The notes under the pieces: model-generated
Databases searched by the model: none
Seen by the model: only the letters and a program-made list of their open reading frames with translations
Told to the model about the DNA's origin: nothing
Shown here: one piece after another, positions 28,030-39,571 of the stretch
How the letters are laid out: every line of letters begins with the position of its first letter
Position numbering within the stretch: position 1 is the first letter of the stretch
Source of the DNA: Archilochus colubris
Lineage: Eukaryota > Chordata > Aves > Apodiformes > Trochilidae
DNA length: 64,000 nt
Reading direction: 5' to 3'
Assembly (NCBI GenBank): GCA_023079485.1
Contig: CM041085.1
Location: forward strand, 26,397,121 to 26,461,120
Program-made: the position numbers and the translations under genes

Positions 28030-28360
28030 GGACTATCCTTCCTCACTCAAGAAAGACAAACTGGAGCAAGTGCAATGGAGAATCACTATGATGGTTAGAC
28101 TGGAGCATAAGAAGGAAAAGAAGAAATCGAGATGTCGGGTTTGTTTAGCCTAGAGAAAAAAAGGGTAAGGGTGGGATGTAACTCCTGCCTGCCCCTCCCT
28201 TGTGCAAGGGTGGTTACAGAAGAGACAGAGCCACTCTTCTCAAGGCATACAGCAAAAGGAAAAGAGGCAACAGTCACAGGTCATAGGAAACAAAATTCTG
28301 TCTGGACATTAAGAAAAAAAAATATTCACAGTGAAGGCAGCGCAGCCATGGAAGAGTCCA
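28030..28360 (+). mobile_element. CR1 3' fragment, degraded
   Basis: Resembles the segment of CR1 just after the reverse transcriptase core. It shows GTGCAATGGAGAATC near 28068, a GGTTTGTTTAGCCTAGAG block at about 28138-28155 (the usual LFSLE codons), an ACAAAATTCTGTCTGGACAT block near 28289, and TTCACAGTGAAGG near 28326. It loses similarity around 28360, before the normal 3' end, so it is truncated at both ends. An open frame of 153 codons starting near 28132 runs through it and beyond; I read that as chance. Confidence 0.65.
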
Positions 28361-28811
28361 CATGTGTAAAATTAGACACCTTCTCTGTTGTGAGAGGAGC
28401 CCAGACAAAGTTCACCCAGAAGAGATCCTGGTCTGCAAAGCCTGATTTTCTCAGAGGGAGGAAACATCAGCTGTTTCCACTGGAGTCTGTAATAAATGTC
28501 AACCTTTATTACTTTGAGGAAATTAAAGATAGGTCACTCAAGATTCAAGGACCAGATTTTTTAAACTTCTTGATGGAAGGCACTGAACACTGAGAACAAT
28601 AGCAGACACATCCTTAGGTTCCCCAAAACTGCTGCTAAACCACCGTAGAAAGTTAGTCCCTGATAGTCTTTTGTGTCTGTTGTTAGATACACAGGTCAGA
28701 TTTCTTCTGCTATCCCACAGTGCAACATGTGGTGCTGTGTTTATTTTCCAGGTCAAGTAGCTTCATAACACACTGGAAGTTTAACTTTAAAGAAATAATA
28801 TGAGGGGGAGG

Positions 28812-28843
28812 AAAAAAAAAAAAAAAAAAAAAGAAAAAAAAAA
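28812..28843. repeat. Poly-A tract with one G
   Basis: About 31 A with a single G. It lies some 450 bases after the CR1 fragment at 28030-28360, without a clear link. A purine-rich GAGGGGGAGG precedes it. Confidence 0.8.
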
Positions 28844-31557
28844 TCTTAAATCTAACAAGTTTAAAGGGAAGAGAAAAAAAGTACAATTCACATGATTAAC
28901 TGTCATAAGCACAGAGGTGCCAAAGCCTGACTTGAAAGGTTTTAAATGTTTCAAGTTGTGCAAGCATGCGTTTCTTCAAACAGGCAGAACAGATTATGAT
29001 GATCACAGGCAAAACCTTAGTTAAACAGAGGATGTGCAATTTTTGTAAATTGTTACACAGCGATTACTAACTATTGAAATAAATGGCTTTCATGTTTATT
29101 AGCATTAGAGTATTTTTCCTCCCCTCTGTATCCTGGGAAGAATAAGGAATGTTGCAGGTGATGAAGATAATTTTTGTCATCAAGAAAGGACAGGCAAACA
29201 GGTCTGGAGAATATCAAGTGATCCTTAGATTTCAAAAGGTTTGGTAAATTTTGGGATAGTTTTAATTTCTGAGTAATTCTTTTGTAACAGTTAAGGTCAA
29301 AATGCCACAAAAATTATATTTTAATTTATTTTTCCTTACCTCTTTATTACCTAAATAATATACATCCTGGTCATATCGAGGAGTAGAATGAACATCTGTT
29401 CCTCACTGTCAGAAGCTGTATACAGTCCTGTACACTCAACATTTGAGATGAATGAATGGAAAGAAGCACAGGAAATATTGAAAGTAGGGATAAGGTCATG
29501 AAATCCATATTATACTTTACTATTCATATTCCTAACTCTAAACAAAACCTTACGTGGCTGAGCTATATAGATATTTTAAAAATAACTTAAAATTGCACAG
29601 ATCGTTGTTTGGACACTCCTAAATCTTATTTAACTTGCCCAAGAGACTGAATTGACAAAAAGGTGTGAAGCAAGCTAAGAGCTTAAACAGAGCTTTGTAA
29701 GGGGTGAATTTTGTCAATTCAAAACTTAAGTTGAACCAACACTTTAACACTGTAAAGGTACATATTAATCTAGCCATGCTGTACCTCCAGAACAATTACA
29801 TGCTCACAGCTCCAAAACACCATCTTCACTATTTACCAGCAGATTAAAACATCTGGAGGTGGACAAGGAAAACATTTGAAGATGGAAAATCTCTTTATCT
29901 GGTAGATAATGGGAATTTACATCTTCAGTTTAGGTAAAGGCCAGTTCTCCTCCTTGCTGGCAACCTCCTCCCATCATACAGACAAATGAATCAGTAGTTC
30001 CCAGGAACAGAAAGGTCTGCCTGGGCAGATCACCTTGCACACTGAGACTTAAATATGTGCTTGTTGTGTTGTGTATGTCAGAGCCAGAAAATTTAGCAAT
30101 GACATTGTGAATTTCAACCTATCAATACAATAAATGATCAATACCGCTTGCTTTCCAGTGAACAACAAGATTTTGGCCCAAAGGGTCTTGTTTTATTGCC
30201 TTACCATTTGCTCGTATAGATGCAGACACCTGAAAGAGGCCTCATTTTCAAAAACTGTATCTGCCCTCCTTTCTAAAACACTGCTGCTGTGACCCTTTCA
30301 GATCACAATGCACCACTTAGTTTTGATTTACAGCCTTGTTCTTTGTTAGGATGGATCATGCTTAAATCTACTGAAATAAGATGTTCAAACATTATCCCCA
30401 TTGAAATACGTTTAATGTTTTCCTGGTGGGGATTCCTGACCATTCACAGAGCATCTTGAATAAGCTGGAATTATTTGCTTCATTGTTTTAAATATGAGCA
30501 AATTTTGTTTGCTCAGGGTGACAAAACAACCTGACCCCTATGCCTGGCGCTTAGTGATTTCTTTCATTTTATGAACTACTATGTGAGATAGGTTCTATAA
30601 CCATCAATAAAGGACTTTGTTCATTTTTTTCTGTGGGCTCAACATCCCATAATGAACTGATGAACCAGTCTGCCTGCATCTCACCTCCCCTCTAAACACA
30701 GAGACATTCAATTCTTTCTATCTATACCTGGCTCCTTTTCATACATCTGCTCTTTACAAATAGGTATCAAATTCTTCAAGGGCTATTCTGAAAAATAATA
30801 TATGACCTCTAGTATATTGAAGTTGTCACTCTACAGTATCCTTAAATTTGTAATGGAAAAAGCCAGATCCAGAGGGAAATCTAAGACGTTGATTAATACC
30901 AGAAATGAAAAAATAAGATTGGAAACAGAGTGGATGTCTAAAAATCTTACTTGTTTCTACCTAGGGTCACTAATTTAATTTTTTCCTACCAACCATGTGG
31001 TTTTTGTTTTTTTAATTTCCAGAAATTCCTGACTGTTTATTCTATAGCAAACCAGTGGGATTTTGAGGCCATGGTAAGTTGTGGGAACTGTCTCAGTAGT
31101 ATGTGTACTTTGTTAAAAGTTGCTGAGGAGCTGTGTTGGTGTAATTGAATAAACACTAACTAGCCTGCTTTTTAAAAGGGAGCTTAATCTGCACATCAAT
31201 TAAAGCCAAATGTCTGCTTAATAGTTAAGACACTGCTATGTGTAACCTCCCAATATTTAGCAGTGTTCCATAAGTGCTTTGAAATCAAATTGCCAGTCTT
31301 AAAAAAAAAGATCTTCAAGTAGATATGTGTAGGCCGATGCCTTGTTTATATACAGTTTTAACAAGAACAGTGTTTTTCTAATAAAATCTTGTGTGATTCA
31401 TCCAACATGTAAAGCACAACAAAGAAAAACAAGGACTAGGCTATAGGCACACACATACCAGGTTCTTATTATGCAAACTGCTCCAGAACCTGCCCCAGGC
31501 CTGGCCAGGATGTGTTCCTGCCCTGCTTCCCTCCCCGGCTGCCTGGTGGGGAGCTGG

Positions 31558-31579
31558 GGCTGAAGCTGGGGCTTCAGCC
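31558..31579. repeat. Perfect 9-bp stem, 4-base loop hairpin in a local GC-rich patch
   Basis: GGCTGAAGC at 31558-31566 and GCTTCAGCC at 31571-31579 are exact reverse complements around TGGG. It sits at the right edge of a GC-rich patch (about 31480-31580) within AT-rich DNA. No known RNA family is recognised. Confidence 0.85.
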
Positions 31580-31601
31580 TTGCACCTGGTAAGACTGATG
31601 T

Positions 31602-31628
31602 TAATGTTAAAACAAAATATTAACATTA
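31602..31628. repeat. Perfect 9-bp inverted repeat, AT-type
   Basis: TAATGTTAA at 31602-31610 and TTAACATTA at 31620-31628 flank a 9-base spacer. It follows the GC hairpin at 31558-31579 by 22 bases. Confidence 0.8.
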
Positions 31629-32244
31629 TATAAAGATGTAATCATGGAAGACATGAAAAGTGCTGCCACTGGCAGTTGGTAGATGTCTGTCTGTGATTTA
31701 GATCCAACCTCACTTGGCCTTCTGTGCCTTGGTCCATTGGTAATATTCCTTCCAGTGTTTCACAGATGTTTTCTTACTGGGCTACTGAGTGGTTATTATT
31801 TAAGCAGATTCTTAGAGCAGATTTCTACAAGCAGGTGCTCTTTAGCATTCTATTGCATTACTGCAGCACTGTTTAAAAAAAAAGGCAAAAATCTCAGAAA
31901 ATCTCAGAATCTCAATTAAACAAACAAAACAAATCACTGAGGTTTTAAATACCTGCTGATAATATCATAAGAAAACCTTGATCAGCCTGGATGCTGTAGT
32001 TATTATTCTACATTTCACAAAGTAGTTCTTTCAAAATGTCTCTTGCTCAGAAATATCTATTCCCTAACTTGTTGCAGGACCACTCATTTAACAGTTAGTA
32101 ACAAAGGCTACACCAGAAAAAAAAATGTGGCACACATATGTTTACTCTTTCGATATACACTACTTCATCAACATGGTTTGAATATTTGCTTTAACAGTCC
32201 CAAAATGAAATATGCATCATTTGCTGTTATGCTGGCAGGTGAAT

Positions 32245-32289
32245 TAATTCATAGTCAGTGAATCCAACTAATTCATAGTCAGTGAATCC
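32245..32289. repeat. Tandem duplication, 21-base unit, period 24
   Basis: TAATTCATAGTCAGTGAATC plus one further C occurs exactly twice, at 32245-32265 and 32269-32289, separated by AAC. The identity is perfect, which suggests a recent slippage or repair event. Confidence 0.95.
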
Positions 32290-35044
32290 TGCCTCTGCTT
32301 CCTCCACCAAGTTCAGACACTGGGGCATGCTCTCTTGTTTCCTTGGTTCTAGTGTCTCCTCATTCTACTTTTAATATAGTGTTTTGTTACAGTTACTAAT
32401 GCAAATATATTCACATGCTGCTCAGGGTTTCCATGGGGTGTTTGGTGGAGCTGAACTTAAACCCTCCATTCTCAGGTCAACACTTCAAAATCAGTGAGGA
32501 AGAACAGATTGCAGAAAAGCACATTTGGAGGCTGGATCTCAAAGAGAAATGTGCAGTAAAGTAGTCATGTGGAAATAAAACCGAGTTGGATGAACTATCT
32601 GGGAGGAGAAAATAAACAAATATTACCAGTGGCCAGGTTTCCCCTAGAAACTATAAAACTGGAATTGTTCCATGAATTAAAACTTGGTTTCATGGGAGCT
32701 TTGCCAGCTAAACACAGCTGAAGAACTAGCCCACAGCTTTTGGCTTTGACCAAACTGCACATCCCACTACGTGCCCTTGATGTGGAAGCTTGGCCTTGAA
32801 GAATGAGCATAAGAGCAGAAAATTTCTACTCAAGCCATCTGATGCCTCTGCTCCAGGACACTATACAACCAGTTCATTAAATAATACTTCAAGTGCCTGA
32901 TTCATCCTCTTTTATGCCAATGAAATTGTTGGCTTCAAACCAGCATAAAACTGGAGCCACACGGGCTCAAATAAGCCTTGGGATTCTGAAAGGGTTGATT
33001 AGCTAATACTTTTTCAGTTCTTGTTAGTATCAAGAGATTTTTTTTTTCCCACTGACTTTTGACTTCCAGAAACTCAGGATGTGGAGCTGGGGGACAGCAG
33101 CACTTTGACAGTGACAGATGATCAGGGAAAGGGTTTTGAGATAGTCTATCCACCAGGTAGCTGTCTGAAACTCTGAGACTTCTGTTCTGAAAGGCAGCTT
33201 CATTCCTACACTCATCAGCTTATGAAAACAAATCCAGCTTTCTCTGTTTATAGTTTCTCCCTCCTGAGCCTAACATCACTCCTTTCTCACTGTCCTACAT
33301 ACCACCAAAACATCTGGGGTGGTAGCCTGTGCCAGAACTCACACCAGGATGTCCAATTGGTCAGATGTCCCCAAGGATAGGACAAATGCCTCATATCAGA
33401 TGTCTCTCCAACCCACTAACAGTTTTGCTACACTGAGAAAATAGTACAGTGGTTTTTTTTTTAAAAAAAATGTTAAAAAAAATTGAATAACAAAAAAAAC
33501 AAACCCCAAAACACAAGTGGGATATAAGCAGTTTGGAAGCCAAGGTGAGGAAAGAAATAAAAAAAAAAAAGGCTAAATATCATTGTGTGCATACATGCAC
33601 ATGTGTATTTACTCACACACACACATACACACAATATATATAAAATTACCTCAAAACATAGGCTATGGCTGAGAAATTTCAACAGTAACCATAGAATATT
33701 ACCAGAAAGCATAAAAGACATAAAGTAGCTGACTGAAAAAAGTGGAAAGTACTTTTGATTGGATTTCTACTAACTGTGGGAAAGCTATTAGGGGGAAAGT
33801 GGGAAATGTTTAAGCAACTGTTGGAAAAAGTGCAGCTGAAATTCTTCCCACTTCAATCTAAACAGCAAAAAGTGCAACATAGGCCATTGTGGTTAGGTAA
33901 GGAATGAAATGCAAAGAGTTTTACAAGCAGAGAGCTGAAAGCTTTTAAAATAGATAAACAAATCTGGTGCAAAGGATTTGGAAGCACTGTATGTAAAAAT
34001 AAGCAGAAGTAAGTTAAAGGATCAAATTAAAGGAGCAAATGGAATTACTGAATGCTAAACTACATAAATATTTCAGCTGACAACAATGGGCTCTTTAGAC
34101 ATATTCACATTAAAGAAAAAGGAAAATATAATAGCGGTCTAAAAATGCACAAAAAAATTAGAAACAGGGAGAAAGGAAATGGTTTAATAATACTATAGAG
34201 AAGGAAGGGAAAAAACAAGGATTATATTACTGTTCCTGATTCAGACCCTGTCCTACAGGAACTGAAATGCATCTGTTTACTATTCTAGGGGCAGATCTTC
34301 ATCTGCATCAGGTGGAGGACAAGACAGAAAAGGCAGAGACAAAGTGTGTGATAAAGTGTGGCACTTAGTCCACTTCTTTCTCCCAGTTGTGAATATAGGG
34401 CTGATTCAGGCTGCTGTGCTGGTAAGAGAAGGTGTGAAATTCTTGCCAATGTCAGCTGGCTGCAGTGATTCTAAAGGCAGCTTTCTTGTATTTGTGAATC
34501 ACTGGGAGTCAGCTGTTTTTTGATCACTTACTGAATTCAATCAGGGTGCTATAAAGCTGTTATGACAATGCTTTAACACCCTTTACTCTGGAGAAATCCC
34601 ATGGTAGCTCAGCAACACTTAAATAGCTCCCTACCCATTTTGTTTACATCTTGTGTCCATGAAAGGAAATGTGGATGCTAAGCAGTAAAACAACATTAAA
34701 TCTCAGTATAACACAACAGGCTGTGAAGAGCTGTGAATGACAGTCAAAGAGTCAACAACCTACAATTTTTGGACCTGAAAGATTTAGCTGCCTTACAAGA
34801 GAGTCCTACATGGCTCTCTTCTGTCACAGATATCTTTAAAGTAAGGCTCTTATGCAGACAAGGATTTACAGTAGGAGTGGCTTAGGAAGGCTATATGCCC
34901 TTTGCATCAGTATATGTTCATGCTGTTTGATGGAGAGAGGAACTGCAGTGTGGTGGATAAACTAGCATTTTTCTTTCAAGCTCTCTCTCCCATGTGTCTC
35001 CACACCTGTTATGTGTTAAGCTTATTTTCAGTGAGAAAGAAAAA

Positions 35045-35240
35045 CATTTCGGATGATCTAATAGATGTGTACAAAATAATGAAGGAAGTGATAATGATGC
35101 ACATGGTAAAACACCCTCCCATCCAAGAGGCCCAACAGCCATAAAATGTGGCAGAAACATTCTAAACATACGCACAAACTAAATCCAGTAAGAACTTTTT
35201 CGCAAAGATAAATAAACACCTGTAATAAGTGGTCACATTG
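35045..35240 (+). mobile_element. Possible very old CR1-like 3' fragment
   Basis: The stretch reading GATCTAATAGATGTGTACAA near 35054 and a GTAAGAACTTTTTCGCAAAG block near 35189 resemble, in order and spacing, the part of older amniote CR1 elements that encodes a DLIDVYKIM-like string and an RKYFFT-like string. Translation at 35050-35095 gives DDLIDVYKIMKEV. Divergence is high and no 3' terminal repeat survives, so this call is tentative. Confidence 0.45.
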
Positions 35241-36753
35241 GGCAATAAAAACAAATTGCAACAGTGATTCACGTATTTTCTTGTTCATGTGCAGGCTGCA
35301 TGGGGAATAAAAGCAGATGTAAAAGAACAACTGTTTATTATTATTAGTTATCATGACTTCATTCATTCTTCTGACACCAAACATATATGAAGCAAAAGCC
35401 AGATACTTACAGTGGAATTACAAGTTCACACATGCGTAAAAGTTTTGCAAGAACAAATCCTGATTTCTTATTTTGACCTATCACTGTTTATGACAGTGGC
35501 ACTGACAAATTATACCTGACCACTGATGAAGGATGTTAAACTTTCAGAAGACCACTGTTACAGAAAATACAGGAAATATTTCCTGCTTTGAAAAACCCAC
35601 CTGATGCCTCAAACTGATTTGCTCTATTTAAAATTAGCCCTGAACCTGAACCCTAAATCCAAAACTTTAAAGGTATAGTTCTGTCCCCACATTTTTAAAA
35701 TTTAGACCTGTCTCTGGGCTTAGCTCTTTGCTGTTTTACTGGTGCCACATAGATTTGCACTTGCTGAGACTGTGGTTATCTATGCTTATTCCCTAAAGAC
35801 GAAATGAAAAAGTATATATATTCAGGGCCTAAAATTTGTATATTTTCACACAGCCTTTTTCAAATTACTCTTAAATCCTTAAAATCACCAAAAATAGGGA
35901 ATTATATTCTATTTCTTCTTAACAGCTCTACTCTTTCTCAGTTCTCCTAACTTTTGCCCTGAGGCACAATGCTCACATGTTCAAATATTGCACAAACATA
36001 CTGGACCACAACCCTCTGTTAACACATAGGACAACTCTCAGTCCAAGTTTCTCTTCTCAGTTCCCAGAACATATTTTCATGTCATTCTCAACAGATTGAA
36101 TCTGGGGACAAGAAGACACATGGTTTCATTATTGCTTTGCTTGGATGATTGCTGATTACCACCCAACCATGGCTGTGGGGGTTTGTGCCTGTTTTGGCCC
36201 AAGTGTACTGCAGCTCTCGCCCGTGTCCCACAGCCAAACCAGGAGAAGATGGGGATGGCTGTCATTCCCCATTGCCCTCTGCCAGCTTGGGAAGCAGCCA
36301 CTGAGAAGCTGCATCTCATTACTGCCACTGGACAGTGCTGAGCCACATTTGTGTGCAGTGATTAATATAATGAATTTGGCATGCAGAAAAGAAATGTCTC
36401 AAAATTGCACTATTCCATTGAAAACACCTGGATACCCTCAGGAAACAAATATAACAACACGAGTACTGAGAAAAAAGAATCAGTAGGAATTTTAAAAGGG
36501 AGAAATAATTTCAAGTCACAGCTTTTATATATCAGAACCAGCTTAGTAAAACAAATCCTTTTGTAGTGTTATCAAATGCTCTGACACATGGATGACATGC
36601 AAACTGCATTATTCCTGTTCTGCTAAAATGTTAGAGCTGGACTGAAGGACTTCATTAATTGAAGGTTTTGCTTTAATATTGTAAACTTTGATAGATGTTT
36701 TCTTTGCTTCTACGAAACAAAACTATATCAAAAGAAGCTATATTTGCATGTCC

Positions 36754-36771
36754 TATAACCTATAGGTTATA
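36754..36771. repeat. Perfect 18-bp palindrome with flanking half-site copies
   Basis: TATAACCTATAGGTTATA reads the same on both strands. It is followed directly by a further ACCTATAAC, so the half-site CCTATAAC occurs again in the same orientation. It may be a slippage product; no regulator is known to me for this exact sequence. Confidence 0.85.
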
Positions 36772-37440
36772 ACCTATAACGTCAATAATGTCTTTCTCTT
36801 CCTTCCTCTCCCAGCTTTTTGAAAAGAGAAGGTACTGGAGAATTTGAGTGTCATTTTGTTTTCTTGTTTCTTCCTTAATAAAATATAGTAAAATTGAAAT
36901 CTTTAGTAAATTCACACATGTATCAAAAGGCTGAAAGCTACGGATAAAACTCACAAGTCAAGGTGTTCTAAACCAGTAACTCCTCTACAACATTATCACA
37001 AAGGCTCTAATATTAAACCACTTCAGCTGCTCCAGAAGTGTCATACTGGCCCAACTATTTGGAGCCTTTCTAAAACTGTAGTTCAGAATTAAAACTGGTC
37101 ACACAACACAAGAATCAAGAAAATGGCTTTACTTAACAGTGCCATTTTTTATTTCAAATAGTTACTGTACATAATGGCAGTGACCAGGACAGAGGAGTTG
37201 AAGAGCATTTCACTCCAAAATCTACTCTATAGGATTTTGTTTGTTGTTTCAATTAAAACAATTAAATTAAAATACTAATTAAAACTCTACATTCCTAGTA
37301 CGCATCCTGGTACCAAATGCGTAACAACATGTACTATGAGATACCCATTATGTGTCTCTCATTTACAGTCTCAGTATTCTCAACAGGGTGACATTGTTTC
37401 CAGTACTTTCCTATGGAACTCCCTCATGGCCCATTCTATT

Positions 37441-37456
37441 AAAAAAAAAAAAAAAA
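37441..37456. repeat. A16 homopolymer
   Basis: Sixteen consecutive A in AT-rich intergenic DNA. No associated element is recognised. Confidence 0.9.
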
Positions 37457-38341
37457 GTGAAATACATTTCAAATCTATAATTTCTGTACACAGTCAGTAG
37501 AGATAAGTTCATATATGATGACCTTGGGGCACAAAAGAAAGAATGTGACGATGTGACAAAGATATTTATTTTCCATATTTCATTGCTATGAAGTTCTGTT
37601 TTCTCAAGCTCACTGCCTATAACATCAATTTAAATGAGATACAACAGGACACTTCATTCTCACTCTGCAACTTTCACCTGCCTTGCAAAATCTGTTCAGT
37701 ACTTACAATTCTGTATTTACTTTTCCAAAATACATTTCAGTTCACTGGTATGATGAAAAAAGCATCTTCTTCTTCTTCACACAGTGGTCTCTAGACCTTT
37801 TCTCTAAATTTATAAATTAATTAGGACCAAATATCTCTGATAAAAACACAAGGGTTCAAAATTTGCAGTGTTTTTTAACTGAAGTACAAGAACAGTTTGT
37901 GCTTGCAGTCACTGTTACAGGTGTGACAGCATATCCAAAGGTGTTATGTCTTAAAAAATACCCCAGAATCTGAGTAGCACCAGTCTTGTCTACATGTATA
38001 GATGATAAATTATTGCATCAGTTTTAGACCTCAGTAATTTTTCATCCTCTGTATCTGAATGGCAAAATGTGATATAAAAGCCATGCCATGACTAGTAACC
38101 AAAGCTAAGCTCAAATCCTTACACATTCAAAATGCTTATTGAGTAATTGGAAATTACTATTTGCTTGTTCATGATGTTACTGCAATATTTTGAATGAGAC
38201 TCTTCAGCATTACAAAAATCTCTTACCTGATCCTGTACTGAACTTTTGCTGAATTTACCTTTTGCTTGCACAGTGTCCCTAGTAAATAAATACATTCATT
38301 TGAAAAAAACTTCATCTCAACTTCATCTCGGTCCTCTTCTT

Positions 38342-38380
38342 AAAAAAAAAAAAGGAAAAAAAAAAAGAAAAAAAAAAAGG
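38342..38380. repeat. A-rich tract with G interruptions
   Basis: Thirty-nine bases of A runs separated by G or GG, followed at once by a T-rich run (38383-38392), forming an A-tract/T-tract junction. Confidence 0.85.
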
Positions 38381-38799
38381 TGTTTTTTTTCTTTCTGACC
38401 TCTTTCCTAGCAAAGACAGATAAATTGTGTGCAGAGTTTATTACAAGACCAATCATGATAATTGAGGTATAATTTTCTCAGCTATTTCTGTCATTATTTT
38501 TAAAAGCAGAGGTGATCATTTCTCTTTCATCCATATGGGAAAACACACTGTGCTCTCATGTAATTTGACCATTTCAGCAAGGAGGTGAGACCATCTTTTG
38601 GATGAAGCCAATATCTTTGCCATTAGGCCATCCTCTCTAGAGACTTCATTTTTCTTGTTAATAATTGCCAACACTATCTCTTTCAGAAATTACCAACCAG
38701 TCCTAAGTCTCCACTTCCTCTCTGGCACAGCACCAGCCGCTCTTAAGTCCAAAATGTGGCTATGGTTCTGAGGATCCTTAAAGATTCACTTGCTTCTTA

Positions 38800-39571
38800 T
38801 GAAACGAGATGAGGTTCAACACAGCCAAGTGCCAGGTCCTGCACTTTGGCCGCAAAAACCCCATGGGGAGCTCCAGGCTGGGGACAGAGTGGCTGAGAGC
38901 AGGCAGGCAGAAAGGGACCTTGGAGTCTGGATTGACAGGAAGCTGAACATGAGCCAACAGTGTGCCCAGGTGGCCAAGAAGGCCAATGGCATCCTGGCCT
39001 GGATCAGAAACAGTGTGGCCAGCAGGTCCAGGGAAGGGATTCTGCCCCTGTACTCAGCACTGGTGAGGCCATACCTCGAGTACTGTGTCCAGTTCTGGGC
39101 CCCTCAGTTCAGGAAAGATATTGAGGTGCTGGAGCAGGTCCAGAGAAGAGAAAGGAGTCTGTGAAGGGATCCAGCAGAATTCTTGTGAGGAAGGGCTGAG
39201 GGAGCTGGGGGTGTTCAGCTTGGAGAACAAGAGGCTCAGGGGACACCTCATCACTCTCTACAACTCCCTGAAAGGAGGGTGTAGCCAGGGGGGAGTCAGT
39301 CTCTTCTCCCAGGCAGCCATCAGTAAGACAAGAGGGCATGGACTTAACCTCTGCCAGGAAAAGCTTAGGTTGGTTATTAGGAAAAAAATCTTTACAGAGA
39401 GGGTAATGAGGCATTGGAATGGGCTGCCCAGGGAGGTGGTAGATTCTGTCTCCCTGGAGGTTTTTAAGAAGAGATTGATATGGCCATGGTCTGGTAACCA
39501 CGACAGAAGTGGGTCAAGGGTTTGATGATCTCAGAGGTCTTTTCCAACCTGGCTGATTCTGTGATTCTGTG
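38800..39571 (+). mobile_element. CR1 LINE 3' part, relatively well preserved
   Basis: Covers the C-terminal end of the CR1 reverse transcriptase ORF and the short 3' tail. One frame (38790-39164) reads [20 protein letters not shown], then [20 protein letters not shown] and [15 protein letters not shown], a CR1 signature. After a frameshift between about 39155 and 39190 the next frame reads LRELGVFSLENKRLRGHLI and RVMRHWNGLPREVVDSVSLE. The 3' end at 39555-39571 is two copies of ATTCTGTG, the canonical avian CR1 terminal repeat. It is strongly 5' truncated, as is usual, and non-autonomous because of the frameshift. It looks younger than the copy at 7285-9005. Confidence 0.93.

Larger units (their letters stand above)
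28361..35044. other. Intergenic, no gene seen
   Basis: Mostly unique AT-rich DNA. It holds the small repeats listed at 28812, 31558, 31602 and 32245, a short CA/TA run near 33610-33645, and no recognisable exon. Confidence 0.7.
35241..38799. other. Intergenic, no gene seen
   Basis: Unique AT-rich DNA with the palindrome at 36754 and A-rich tracts at 37441 and 38342. A GC-richer patch at about 36140-36350 opens short frames on both strands that I do not recognise. Confidence 0.7.

Noticed and set aside
28132..28593. 153-codon open frame, second longest in the window
   Set aside because: Its first half overlaps CR1 3' sequence and the rest has no recognisable domain or splice context. A chance opening is the simplest reading.
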